64,000 nucleotides of DNA, from NCBI GenBank assembly GCA_964496695.1, contig CAZCBE010000015.1, positions 1 through 64,000 on the forward strand, read 5' to 3'. Origin of the DNA: SXTU01 sp964496695 (GTDB taxonomy: Bacteria > Verrucomicrobiota > Verrucomicrobiia > Limisphaerales > SXTU01). The notes beneath the pieces are model-generated. The model was not told the origin of the DNA. It was given only the letters and a program-made list of their open reading frames with translations, and did no database searches. Both the position numbers and the translations under genes were made by a program. This document shows, one piece after another, positions 33,151 to 42,169 of this stretch. Position 1 is the stretch's first letter; every line of letters starts with the position of its first letter.

Positions 33151-34497
33151 TCAGCGGGCACCGCGCTGGAAGTCGAGCACGGCCCGCTGGAGGAGGCAGT
33201 CGTATTTCGCCGTGGCCTCGGCAATTTCGGCGGAGGTCAGGTTGAGCTGGGCCTGGCTGAGCTCGGCCACGTTGCTCACCCCGAGCTTGTAGCGCGCGCT
33301 GGCGAGGTCATGCGCAGTGCGCGCGTAGGCCAGCAGCTTGGCCGTGAGGGCGAGCCGCTCGTAGGCGTGCTGCGTGCGGAGCAAGGCCAGCCGCACGTCG
33401 CGGATGACGGTGTTCTCCTCGTCCCGCACCGTCTCACCGATGGACTGGGCCTTCAGTTCGGACTCACGCTGCCGAGCGGTGTCACGCCCGCCGGAGTAAA
33501 GCGGCAGGCTCATCACCAACCCGGCGGCGGCGTAGCTGTGTTCCAGGCGGCTGTCGCGAAAGGGCAGGAGTCCCACGCCACCGATGGCGCTGAAGGTTGG
33601 GTAATGGATGGCCCGGTCAGCGCGGGCCTGGCTGGAGGCTGCAACGGCCTCCGCGCGAATACGGACGAGTTCGGGACGCAGCCGCAGCGCGTCGGCGACC
33701 AGCGGGGCGGCATCGGCAGGCAGCGTGTCCGGCAGCGGCTCCTCGACGAGTTCGTAGTGGCGCGGCTCGCGTTCCCCGAGCAGCGTGCCCAAGGCGGTGA
33801 AGGAAGCCTCCAGATCATTTTGCGTGCGGGCCAGGAGCAGGCGGGCTTCCTCGACGCTCACGCGGGCGAAGCTCACGTCGAGTTCCGACTTCAACTGGTT
33901 GCTGGCCAGCGCGCTGACCTGCTGGAGCACGACCTCGCGCGTGGTGACGGTTTGTTTGGCCACGCCCAGCACGCTCTGGGACTGAAGGGCCAGATAATAG
34001 ACCGAGCTGACTTGGAGCAGGAGCAGGTTGCGCACAACCTCGGCCCCGGCGTCCTCGGCGTGGGATTTCTGGCGGGACGTCTCGACCTGGTTGGCGGTGC
34101 GGCCAAAGTCGGTGAGGAGCTGGCTGGCGTTCAAGCCCAGGCCGGCGCGCTCCATCACGGTGCCGACGCTCAGCGGGCCGGCGGCGGCCAGGCGCGTGTT
34201 CGCAGCATCGCCAGCTCCGACCGCCACTCCGCTGCCATAGAGCGTGGGCAGGAAGCCCGCCCGCGCCTGCAGAATGGCCTGCTTCGCCGCGAGCGCCTTG
34301 AATTCGGCGGCGGTGAGACGCGGGTGGGCCTTGACGGCGGCCGTCCGGGCGTCGGCGAGAGTGAGGCGTTCGGAAGCTCCAAGCTCAAAGCTTCCAGTCC
34401 CGAGCCAGCACCAGACACCCAGTGCCAGGCAACACAGACGCGCGCACGGAACCGAAAGACCTGCGCCGGCAGCCTTGAAGCTTAGAAGAAGTTCCAT
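33151..34497 (-). CDS. TolC-family outer membrane efflux protein (RND system 1)
   Basis: Predicted 448 residues with an N-terminal signal region. Two internally repeated OEP units of long helices and barrel strands are visible: LTLADARTAAVKAHPRLTAAEFKALAAKQAILQARAGFLPTLYGSG and QLLTDFGRTANQVETSRQK in the first, LRPELVRIRAEAVAASSQARADRAIHYPTFSAIGGVG and LYSGGRDTARQRESELKAQ in the second. Forms the outer membrane channel of the tripartite pump. It lies five bases after the RND transporter gene and is last in the operon. Confidence 0.88.
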   Translation of the reverse strand: MELLLSFKAAGAGLSVPCARLCCLALGVWCWLGTGSFELGASERLTLADARTAAVKAHPRLTAAEFKALAAKQAILQARAGFLPTLYGSGVAVGAGDAANTRLAAAGPLSVGTVMERAGLGLNASQLLTDFGRTANQVETSRQKSHAEDAGAEVVRNLLLLQVSSVYYLALQSQSVLGVAKQTVTTREVVLQQVSALASNQLKSELDVSFARVSVEEARLLLARTQNDLEASFTALGTLLGEREPRHYELVEEPLPDTLPADAAPLVADALRLRPELVRIRAEAVAASSQARADRAIHYPTFSAIGGVGLLPFRDSRLEHSYAAAGLVMSLPLYSGGRDTARQRESELKAQSIGETVRDEENTVIRDVRLALLRTQHAYERLALTAKLLAYARTAHDLASARYKLGVSNVAELSQAQLNLTSAEIAEATAKYDCLLQRAVLDFQRGAR

Positions 34498-34502
34498 CCC
34501 GG

Positions 34503-37500
34503 TTAATGCGTGGCCGCTTGCAGCGGATGGTCTTTCCGATCCTCCTTGCCATGCACGAGCAGGTAGGCGGCCGGGACGACGAAGACAGTGAGCACGAGGG
34601 AAACGGCCAGTCCACCGATGATGGCGAGGGCGAGGGGCGCGTAAGCCTCAGTGCCCGTGCCCATCTTCAAGGCCATCGGCGCGAGACCGAAGAGCGTGGC
34701 AAACGAGGTCATCAGCACCGGACGCAACCGCACGCGGCAGGCGTGCGCCACGGCGAGCCGCACGGACTGGCCTTCATGGCGAAGCTGCCGGACGAACTCC
34801 ACGATGAGGATGCTGTTCGACACCACGATGCCCACCATCATAAGCACCCCCATCAGCGACATCACGTTGAGCGAGGTGCCGCTGGCCCAAAGTGTGGCCA
34901 GCACCCCGGTCAGTCCCGGCGGCACGGCGAGCAGAATGATGAAGGGGTCCACGAAGGACTGGAACTGGGCGACGAGGATGAGATAGACGAGCACGACAGA
35001 CAGCAGCAGACCAATGCCAAAGCTGCGAAAGGAAGACTCCATGCCTTGCACCATGCCGCGCACATAGATGCGGACTCCGTCCGGCAAAGGCGTGCCGGCA
35101 ATGATCTTGCGCACGTCCTTGGCCAGCCGGCCCAGGTCCTCGCCCTCGGGGGCGACATACACATTGATGACGCGGCGGAGCTGGTAGTGATTAACCTCGG
35201 TGGGCGCGAGTGTGTTGGAGATTTTGCTGACCGCGTCGAGGCGGGCGGGGTGCTTCTGTCCCGGCGCGCGCATGGGGATGGCCTGCATGTCGGCGAGGTC
35301 GCCAATCAAGTTCTCCGGGTATTGGACGGTGAGGATGTAGTCGTTGCCGTTTTTGGGGTCCACGAAGTAGCTCGGGGCGATCATCGCGCCGGAGGTCAGC
35401 GCGGTGATGACGTTCTGAAGGACTTCCTTCGACGTGAGACCTAGTTCAGCGGCGCGGACGCGGTCCACTTCGAGTTTCAACGCCGGGTAGTCAATGTCCT
35501 GCGGCACGAGCACGTCGCTGACGCCGGGCAGGGCGCGCACCTTCGCGGCGAGGTCGGTGGCGATAACGTGGGTGGCCGCGAGATCAGAGCCAGTGACCTG
35601 GATGTCAATCGGGGCAGGCAGTCCGAGGTTCAGGACCGCGTCCACCAGGCCGCCGGTTTGAAAATAATAGGAAAGCTGCGGCAGCTCGGTGGACAAACGG
35701 CGGCGCACGCGGGCCATGTATTCGTAGCTGCCTTGCCGGCGGTGCTTCTGGAGACTGACCTGCACAAAGGCGGTGTGCTGGCCCGAGTTCGGCGTATACA
35801 TGGAGCTGAAGCCGGGCTGGACGCCGATGTTGGCCACGATGACGGCGATGTCCTCCTTCGGCACTTCCTGCCGGATGATGTCCTCCACCTGCGCAACGAG
35901 TTTCTCGCTGATTTCCACGCGCGTGCCGGTGGGGGCCTTGAGGTTGATGACGAACTGCCCGGGATCGGTGCGCGGGAAATAGGCGAACTTCAAGGACGGG
36001 TAAAGGCCGAGGCTCAGGAGGAACACGGCGAGGATGAGGAAGACGGTGGCGAGCGGTCGCAGCAGCGTGACGTCGAGGAGCCGTTCATAGCCGCCGAGGA
36101 AGCGGTGAAACTGACGGTTGAACCAGAGGTTGAAGCCCTTGTCGTCGCCGTCCGCATCCTCGCCTTCGTGGTGCGTGGGCTTGTGATGCGGGGCCTTGAT
36201 GAACTTCGCGCAGAACAGAGGCACGACCGTCAGCGCGATCACGTAGCTCGCAAACATTGAGAGGATGACCGCCAGCGCCATCGCAACGAAGAGGAACTTG
36301 CTCACGCCGTAAAGCAGCGTGACCGGAAAAAACACGACCACCGTCGTCAGCGTCGCGGCGAGGACGGGCAGGGCCATCTCGCGCCCGCCCTTGGCGGCGG
36401 CCACAGCGGGCGTCTCGCCATGCTCCAAATGCCGGAAGATGTTTTCGAGCACGACGACGGAGTTGTCTATGAGCCGTGAGAACGCGAGTGCGAGGCCGCC
36501 GAGCACCATGGTGTTGATGGTGGCGTCCCCGATGGCCAGGGCCATGAACGCAGCCAGCGCAGAGAGCGGGATGGAGAGGAACACCGCCACCGTGCCCCGC
36601 AAGCTGCCGAGGAAGACCATGATCATCACGCCCGTGAGCACGAGACCGATGGCACCCTCGTGGATGAGGTTGCTGATGGCGTCCCGGACGAACACCGACT
36701 GGTCGAAGAGCACACGCGCCATCAGCTCCTTGGGCACGTCCACGAGGTTTTCCAGCGCGTCACGGATGCCGTCCACCACGGCAATGGTGTTGGCATCGCC
36801 GCCCTGCTTGAGAACGGGAAGATAGACCGAGCGCTGGCCGTCCACGCGCACGACGTTGCCCTGGAGCTGGTAGGCGTCCTTGGCGATGCCCACGTCGCCG
36901 ACGAGGACGGAGGCGTTGCCCACGGTCTTGAGCGGCAGCCGGTTCACGTCCTCCACGTCGCGGAGCTGGGAGTTCGCATACACGTTGTAATTGAACGGGC
37001 CGATGCGCACGTCCCCGGCGGGAAGGATGAGGTTGGAGTCGTTGACAGCACGCACCACGTCCATGACGGAGAGCTGGTGGGACTCCAGCTTCAACGGGTC
37101 CACATAGACCATGATCTGACGATACTTGCCGCCGAACGGCTGCGGGACGGACGCGCCCGGCACGCCGGCCACCTGGTTGCGCACGGCGTATTGGCCGGTG
37201 TCGCGGAGCTGCGTCTCGGTCATGCCCTCGCCCTTGAGCGTGATGAGGCAAACTGGCAGGCTGGAGGCGTCAAACTTGAGCACCACCGGCGGCAGCGTGC
37301 CGGGCGGCAGGCGGCGGAGGTTCGCACTGGCGAGGTTGGCGATGGTGCTGACGGCGGTGTCGGCGTTCTGGCCGGGCTGGAAGTAGATCTTGATCAGGCT
37401 CACCCCGGGCAGGGAACGGCTCTCGATGTGCTCAATACCGCTGGCCAGGGTGAAGAAGCGCTCGAAGCGCCCGGTGATGTTGTTCTCAATCTGCTCCGGC

Positions 37501-37658
37501 GGCATGCCGGTGTAGAACGTGGCCACGACCACGACCGGAATGTTGATCTTCGGGAACAGGTCCACCGGCATCCGCACGAGCGTGGTGACGCCCAGCACCA
37601 CCGTCATCAGGCAGACGACGATAACGAAGTAAGGATGGCGGAGGGCGAAGCGGCTCAT
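34503..37658 (-). CDS. RND-family efflux transporter (system 1)
   Basis: Predicted 1051 residues, normal for the AcrB/HAE group. Starts MSRFALRHPYFVIVVCLMTVVLGVTTLVRMPVDLFPKINIPVVVV with the first membrane helix, then porter domains (YTGMPPEQIENNITGRFERFFTLASGIEHIESRSLPGVS), helices 2-6 and the repeated second half. Helix 4 reads AFSRLIDNSVVVLENIF: it keeps one acidic residue instead of the Asp-Asp pair typical of drug pumps, so proton relay may differ. Substrate unknown. The start overlaps the adaptor gene stop by four bases. Confidence 0.9.
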   Translation of the reverse strand: MSRFALRHPYFVIVVCLMTVVLGVTTLVRMPVDLFPKINIPVVVVATFYTGMPPEQIENNITGRFERFFTLASGIEHIESRSLPGVSLIKIYFQPGQNADTAVSTIANLASANLRRLPPGTLPPVVLKFDASSLPVCLITLKGEGMTETQLRDTGQYAVRNQVAGVPGASVPQPFGGKYRQIMVYVDPLKLESHQLSVMDVVRAVNDSNLILPAGDVRIGPFNYNVYANSQLRDVEDVNRLPLKTVGNASVLVGDVGIAKDAYQLQGNVVRVDGQRSVYLPVLKQGGDANTIAVVDGIRDALENLVDVPKELMARVLFDQSVFVRDAISNLIHEGAIGLVLTGVMIMVFLGSLRGTVAVFLSIPLSALAAFMALAIGDATINTMVLGGLALAFSRLIDNSVVVLENIFRHLEHGETPAVAAAKGGREMALPVLAATLTTVVVFFPVTLLYGVSKFLFVAMALAVILSMFASYVIALTVVPLFCAKFIKAPHHKPTHHEGEDADGDDKGFNLWFNRQFHRFLGGYERLLDVTLLRPLATVFLILAVFLLSLGLYPSLKFAYFPRTDPGQFVINLKAPTGTRVEISEKLVAQVEDIIRQEVPKEDIAVIVANIGVQPGFSSMYTPNSGQHTAFVQVSLQKHRRQGSYEYMARVRRRLSTELPQLSYYFQTGGLVDAVLNLGLPAPIDIQVTGSDLAATHVIATDLAAKVRALPGVSDVLVPQDIDYPALKLEVDRVRAAELGLTSKEVLQNVITALTSGAMIAPSYFVDPKNGNDYILTVQYPENLIGDLADMQAIPMRAPGQKHPARLDAVSKISNTLAPTEVNHYQLRRVINVYVAPEGEDLGRLAKDVRKIIAGTPLPDGVRIYVRGMVQGMESSFRSFGIGLLLSVVLVYLILVAQFQSFVDPFIILLAVPPGLTGVLATLWASGTSLNVMSLMGVLMMVGIVVSNSILIVEFVRQLRHEGQSVRLAVAHACRVRLRPVLMTSFATLFGLAPMALKMGTGTEAYAPLALAIIGGLAVSLVLTVFVVPAAYLLVHGKEDRKDHPLQAATH

Positions 37659-39031
37659 TCGGCGGCGAGAATTTCCACAACTTTTCGCTCCACCTTCTGG
37701 CCGGGCTTCACCTGCGAGCGGCTGCCCATGAAAACGAATTCCCCCTCCGTCAAACCGGCGAGGATCTCGACCTTCGCCGCCGTTTCAATCCCCAGCTTCA
37801 CGGGACGCTGTTCCAGCGTTTTGTCCGGCTTCACGATGTAGAGGTAGGCCTGGGCTCCGCGGGCGATGGCAGCCAGGGGCACGGCGAGCACCTGGTCGCG
37901 CTGGTCGAACTTGATGGCCACGCTGGCGAACATGCCGGGGATGAGCGCCCCGTCCGGATTCAGCACGTCCACCTGCACTTCCATCGAACGGGTCGCCAAG
38001 TCCACCTCCCCGGCCACGCGCGCCACTGTGCCCGTGAACTTGCGGTTGAGCTGTCCCTGCGTGATCTCGACAGTCTGGCCCGCCTTTACGCGCGCGACAT
38101 AGGAGGCAGACACGGGGAAGACCAGCCGCAGCTTGTCCACGCTCACCAGCCGTGCAATCGGCACGGCGGGCGCGCTGGGGGAGAGGCCGCCCCGCACGAG
38201 GTCGCCCACATCGGCAAACCGCCTTGTAATCATGCCGTCGAACGGGGCGGTGATTTTGGTGTAGGCGAGCTTGGCCTGCAGGCGGTGAACATCGGCGTCC
38301 GTCACGGCGACGGTGTCCTTGGCGGCGGGAATGCCGGTCTTCGCCACGGCCACGGCAGCGCGGGCGGCGGCCTGCGCGGCCCTCGCCTCCTCGACCTGCG
38401 CAGCCCCCGTGCGTTCCCGGGCCTGCGCGACGTCCAGTTCCTGCTGCGCCACCAGACCGGGCTGGGTCTTGTTCACCGCTGCCATGCGCTCATAGGTCAT
38501 GCGGGCTTCGGCATGCGCCGCCTCGGCGCGCTTGATGCCCGCATCGGTCTTGCCCACCTCCAGTTCGGCGCGACGGGCGTCTTCCTCCGCGCGGTTGACA
38601 TCCCCGGCGGCGCGGACGCGCACGGCCTGGGCGCGCTCCAGTTCCTCCTTGAACTCCGGGATTTCAATCACCGCCACGATCTGGCCGGCCTTGACCTTCG
38701 TCCCCACGTCCACGTTCATCTGTTGAACAAATCCCGCGACGTGCGCATGCAGGTCAATGTCTTGAAAGGGCCGGAACTCGGCATCAAACCGCAGTTCACG
38801 GGACAGATCGCTGCGGACCACTTTGGTGACCGCCACAGTGGCGACGCGGACTGACTCTGGGGTGACGCCTTCCGGAGCCTGCTGCAGGAGCTTGAGCATC
38901 CAAGGGGGGCGCATGACCATCCAGACCACGAGAGCGACGATCAACACCGTGGCAAAGGTCCACCGGCCGCCGTGCCACGGACGCTTGACTGGCAGGTCGG
39001 TGGACGGGACAGAGATGGAATCGGGATTCAT
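37655..39031 (-). CDS. RND periplasmic adaptor, HlyD/MFP family (system 1)
   Basis: Predicted 458 residues from MNPDSISVPSTD. One membrane helix (about 23-42) anchors the protein. Lipoyl half-motifs are FQDIDLHAHVAGFVQQMNVDVGTKVKAGQIVAVIE and LAYTKITAPFDGMITRRFADVGDLVRGG; between them is a helical hairpin rich in Ala, Glu and Arg (residues about 120-240). The beta-barrel and membrane-proximal domains follow. It bridges the RND pump and TolC-like channel. The operon order is regulator, kinase, lipoprotein, adaptor, pump, channel. Confidence 0.9.
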   Translation of the reverse strand: MNPDSISVPSTDLPVKRPWHGGRWTFATVLIVALVVWMVMRPPWMLKLLQQAPEGVTPESVRVATVAVTKVVRSDLSRELRFDAEFRPFQDIDLHAHVAGFVQQMNVDVGTKVKAGQIVAVIEIPEFKEELERAQAVRVRAAGDVNRAEEDARRAELEVGKTDAGIKRAEAAHAEARMTYERMAAVNKTQPGLVAQQELDVAQARERTGAAQVEEARAAQAAARAAVAVAKTGIPAAKDTVAVTDADVHRLQAKLAYTKITAPFDGMITRRFADVGDLVRGGLSPSAPAVPIARLVSVDKLRLVFPVSASYVARVKAGQTVEITQGQLNRKFTGTVARVAGEVDLATRSMEVQVDVLNPDGALIPGMFASVAIKFDQRDQVLAVPLAAIARGAQAYLYIVKPDKTLEQRPVKLGIETAAKVEILAGLTEGEFVFMGSRSQVKPGQKVERKVVEILAAE

Positions 39032-39047
39032 GGGCAGGAAGTCTGGG

Positions 39048-39554
39048 TCAAGGGGCACCACGCGTCGCCCGCCAGCCAACCACCTGTCCACCCGGCAGCC
39101 GGACTTGGTCAGCGGGCGCAGCCGCCTCGTCCTTGGGCAGCGTGCCGTCCAGCCAGACTGAGGTGACGCGGCCAGCCTCGATGACTACGGTGGCCGTCAC
39201 CTTGCCGTGACGAGCCGCTCGCGCCTTGATTTGGTATACGCCCGGGGGAAGGTTGACGGTCACCGGGCCCGGGTCGAACGTCCCCGCATGGTTCCGCACC
39301 CGGACCACCCGCGCATCCCCGGGCCAGTGCAGGACGTAGTCTTCACGATATTGATAGTCGGGATCGCCACCCGGAAAGGGATCCCAAGCGGAATAAACCA
39401 TCAGGGCACCGCGCGGCCCGGTCGTCGCCGCCGCCGGAAGGGGTGCCGGCCCAAGCGGCTCAGCCAGCACCAGTGGCGGCGTGGTGGCGCACCCCGTGAG
39501 AAGCCAGGGCAGAAGCAGGACAAAGCCGAACACGGGTGCGAGATGGTTGTTCAC
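39048..39554 (-). CDS. Lipoprotein of unknown function in RND operon 1
   Basis: Predicted 168 residues. Lipoprotein signal with lipobox LLTGC (Cys22). The mature part has a Pro/Ala-rich linker, then a compact beta region: VVRVRNHAGTFDPGPVTVNLPPGVYQIKARAARHGKVTATVVIEAGRVTSVWLDG. This resembles carboxypeptidase-regulatory or PEGA-like beta domains. It overlaps the kinase gene by four bases and sits 16 bases before the adaptor gene, so it is firmly within the operon; a role as envelope accessory or sensor partner is an inference. Confidence 0.65.
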   Translation of the reverse strand: MNNHLAPVFGFVLLLPWLLTGCATTPPLVLAEPLGPAPLPAAATTGPRGALMVYSAWDPFPGGDPDYQYREDYVLHWPGDARVVRVRNHAGTFDPGPVTVNLPPGVYQIKARAARHGKVTATVVIEAGRVTSVWLDGTLPKDEAAAPADQVRLPGGQVVGWRATRGAP

Positions 39555-41002
39555 GCAGTTAAGCTGGGCCGCGCAGGTGGCTCAGACTGGCCACCCTCCG
39601 GCGGGTGCTGCGGAAGGCGGACATGGAAACAGGAACCGCGCTGATCTTCGCTCTCGACGGAGACACTGCCGCCATGGGCCGTGGTGATGGACTTGACGAT
39701 GGATAGCCCGATGCCCGCCCCGCCTTCGGCCCGCGAACGCGCCTGGTCCACGCGGAAGAACCGCTCGAATACGCGGGGGAGCGCAACGGCGGGAATGCCC
39801 ACGCCCGTGTCCGCCACATCCAGCAGAGCGTTGCCGTCCCGGACGCCCGTGCGGAGCGTGATCCGGCCGCCGGGCGGGGTGTATTTGATGGCGTTGTCGA
39901 GCAGGTTGACGATGACCTGCTTCAACCTCCCGCGGTCGCCCTGCACCGTCACCTCCCCGGCCGACTCGCAATGGATGACGATGCCCTTGTCCTCCGCCAG
40001 CAGGCCCATCTGTTCGGCAGTGGTGGCGGCCAGCTTGACGAGATCTACGCGGACCCACTCGGCCTGGGCCTCGCCCGCATCCAGCCGCGAGAGCGAGAAC
40101 AGCCCCTCGACGATTTTCGCGAGCCGCTCCACCTCCTCCAGCACACTGCCGATGCGGTCCTGGAGTTCCGGTTCACCATCCGCCTGCTGTGAGATGGCTT
40201 CCAGTTCGCCACGCAGGACGGTGAGCGGCGTGCGCAACTCATGCGACGCATCCGCCAGAAAACGGCGGTTGTGTTGGAACGCTCCGTCCAGCCGGGTGAT
40301 CATCTGGTTCAGCGCCAAGGAAAGCCGTTCCAACTCATCACCGGTCTGCGGCACCGGCAGGCGGCCGCTGAGATTGTGGAGCGTGAGCTGCTCGGCACTC
40401 CGGACGATCTTCTCGACCGGCCGAAAGGCCCGGCGTGCCAGGAACAAGCCACCGCCAGCCGACCCCAACAGCACGATCGGAAACGCCAGCAGCAGGATAA
40501 CCAGAAAGTCCCGCAGCAGCGCGCGCATGGGGGCCAGGGAGGAACCGACTTCGACCAGCCAGTTGCCACCGGCCGCTGGCACGGGCACGGTGGCAATGAG
40601 CAGTTCCTGGCCGTCCTCCAGGGCTTCGGTCCGCGCGGCCCGCGCCTTCACGGGCTTGGCCAAGACGGGCACCAAAGCCGGATTGAAGGCCAGTTCCACC
40701 GGCACGCCCGAAACGTAAAGCACGCTGCGATCCGGCCGGGTGACCCGGATGAAACGATTGTTCAGCTCAGGCGCGTAGCTCTCCCGGACTTCACGCGTCA
40801 CCTGCTCCTCCCCAAGGTGCCCGATGCGCGCCACGAGTGTTTCGGCAATGACTGCAGCACGCTTGACCTGGGTTTCGCGCAGGTTTTTCTCCAGGTGATG
40901 CTTCATGCCCAGATACATGAAGCCGCCCAGCAAGACGAAGACCACGGTGATGACTCCCGCATACCAGGCGGTGAGTTGGAAGCTGATGGAACGCGGATTC
41001 AT
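39551..41002 (-). CDS. Sensor histidine kinase of RND operon 1
   Basis: Predicted 483 residues. Two membrane helices (about 10-32 and 165-190) flank a periplasmic sensor loop; a HAMP segment follows (RPVEKIVRSAEQLTLHNLSGRLPVPQTGDELERL). HisKA contains the phospho-acceptor in FLADASHELRTPLTVLRGELEA. HATPase_c shows N-box NLLDNAIKYTPPGGRI, G1 VADTGVGIPA, F-box FERFFRVDQARS and G2 GGAGIGLSIVKSI. Resembles CusS/heavy-metal or CopS-type sensors. The start overlaps the response regulator stop by four bases. Confidence 0.9.
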   Translation of the reverse strand: MNPRSISFQLTAWYAGVITVVFVLLGGFMYLGMKHHLEKNLRETQVKRAAVIAETLVARIGHLGEEQVTREVRESYAPELNNRFIRVTRPDRSVLYVSGVPVELAFNPALVPVLAKPVKARAARTEALEDGQELLIATVPVPAAGGNWLVEVGSSLAPMRALLRDFLVILLLAFPIVLLGSAGGGLFLARRAFRPVEKIVRSAEQLTLHNLSGRLPVPQTGDELERLSLALNQMITRLDGAFQHNRRFLADASHELRTPLTVLRGELEAISQQADGEPELQDRIGSVLEEVERLAKIVEGLFSLSRLDAGEAQAEWVRVDLVKLAATTAEQMGLLAEDKGIVIHCESAGEVTVQGDRGRLKQVIVNLLDNAIKYTPPGGRITLRTGVRDGNALLDVADTGVGIPAVALPRVFERFFRVDQARSRAEGGAGIGLSIVKSITTAHGGSVSVESEDQRGSCFHVRLPQHPPEGGQSEPPARPSLTA

Positions 41003-41679
41003 CCCGCCCCCTCCTCGCTGAGGCTATAACCCACCCCGCGCACCGTGCGGATAAGCCGGGTGGAAAAGGGGTCGTCCACCTTGGCCCGCAGGTGGCGGAC
41101 GTAAACATCCACGATGTTCGTCAACCCTTCGAAGCTCTCGTCCCAGACGTGCTCGATGATCATCGTGCGCGATAACACGCGGCCGGCGTGGGCCATGAGA
41201 TATTCGAGCAGGGCGTATTCCTTGCCGGTCAGTTCGATGCGGACCCCCGCGCGGCGCACCTGCTGCGTAAGCCGGTCCAGTTCGAGGTCCGCCACGCGCA
41301 ACACGCTGCTGCGCACCGCTGGCCCACGCCGCAGCAAGGCCTTCACCCGCACCGCCAGTTCGGCAAAGGCAAACGGCTTGGTCAGGTAGTCATCCGCCCC
41401 TGCCTCGAAGTTCTCCACCTTGGAAGCGGTGTCATCCTTGGCCGTCAGGATAAGGACAGGCACCTCCGGGGTCTGGCGGCGGATGCGCTTGAGCACCTCG
41501 GTCCCGCTCAGAATAGGAAGCATCAAATCCAGGATGATGACGTCGTAGTTGAAGCTGGTCGCAAAATCACACGCACTTTGGCCGTCGTAGGCCAAGTCCA
41601 CGGCGAACCGTTCCGCGCGTAATCCGCGCGAGACAAAGTCCGCGACTTTTCGGTCATCTTCAGCTAAGAGCAAACGCAT
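40999..41679 (-). CDS. OmpR-family response regulator of RND operon 1
   Basis: Predicted 226 residues. The receiver domain has EDDR, the phospho-acceptor in VIILDLMLPILSG (about Asp51), Thr in LILTAKDD and Lys in DYLTKPF. The winged-helix domain (about 130-222) shows LTGKEYALLEYLMAHAGRVLSRTMIIEHVWDESFEGLTNIVDVYVRHLRAKVD. It is close to CusR/CopR-type regulators. First gene of the minus-strand operon, divergent from padR across 163 bases. Probably activates its own operon. Confidence 0.9.
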   Translation of the reverse strand: MRLLLAEDDRKVADFVSRGLRAERFAVDLAYDGQSACDFATSFNYDVIILDLMLPILSGTEVLKRIRRQTPEVPVLILTAKDDTASKVENFEAGADDYLTKPFAFAELAVRVKALLRRGPAVRSSVLRVADLELDRLTQQVRRAGVRIELTGKEYALLEYLMAHAGRVLSRTMIIEHVWDESFEGLTNIVDVYVRHLRAKVDDPFSTRLIRTVRGVGYSLSEEGAG

Positions 41680-41842
41680 GTCGTGTTGGACGCATCATTG
41701 CGCCTTCAGATTAAGAACCCCCGAATGAAACATTAATTTCCTTTCAGAAAAGGCCGGGGTGCGGTGCCCGGCCTTGCTGCGGGAATTTTTCCGTTGCCCG
41801 CAACCTTTCTTTACGACAACCGTCTAGCCACGCAGCCAGCCG

Positions 41843-42169
41843 ATGAATCGCAAACCGGTCAACCGCGAGATACTCCTCGCCCTGTGGAAAATTCACATCC
41901 TGCACCACGCCGCCGAGGGCGGGGTGGTGGGGAACTGGATGCTGGAGGAACTCCGGCATCACGGCTACGAGGTCAGCCCCGGCACGCTGTATCCCATGCT
42001 GGCGCGAATGGAACGCTTCGGCTGGCTGCGGAGCGACCGGCCGGCCAGCGGCTCGCGCGAACGCCGCAGCTACCAGATCACCGCCGCGGGCCGCAAGGTG
42101 CTGGCGCTGGTGCAACGGCAGCTCGGTGAGCTGCGCGGCGAGCTGAAGCTGAAAGGAAAGCAGCCATGA
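41843..42169 (+). CDS. PadR-family transcriptional regulator
   Basis: Predicted 108 residues. Winged helix: LLALWKIHILHHAAEGGVVGNWMLEELRHHGYEVSPGTLYPMLARMERFGWLRSD, then SRERRSYQITAAGRKVLALVQRQL. Short subfamily of PadR regulators that usually repress an adjacent exporter operon until a ligand binds. The stop overlaps the RND pump start (ATGA), so regulator and pump are made together. The 163-base gap to the divergent response regulator holds both promoters and the likely operator; I did not find a clear dyad there. Confidence 0.88.
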   Translation: MNRKPVNREILLALWKIHILHHAAEGGVVGNWMLEELRHHGYEVSPGTLYPMLARMERFGWLRSDRPASGSRERRSYQITAAGRKVLALVQRQLGELRGELKLKGKQP

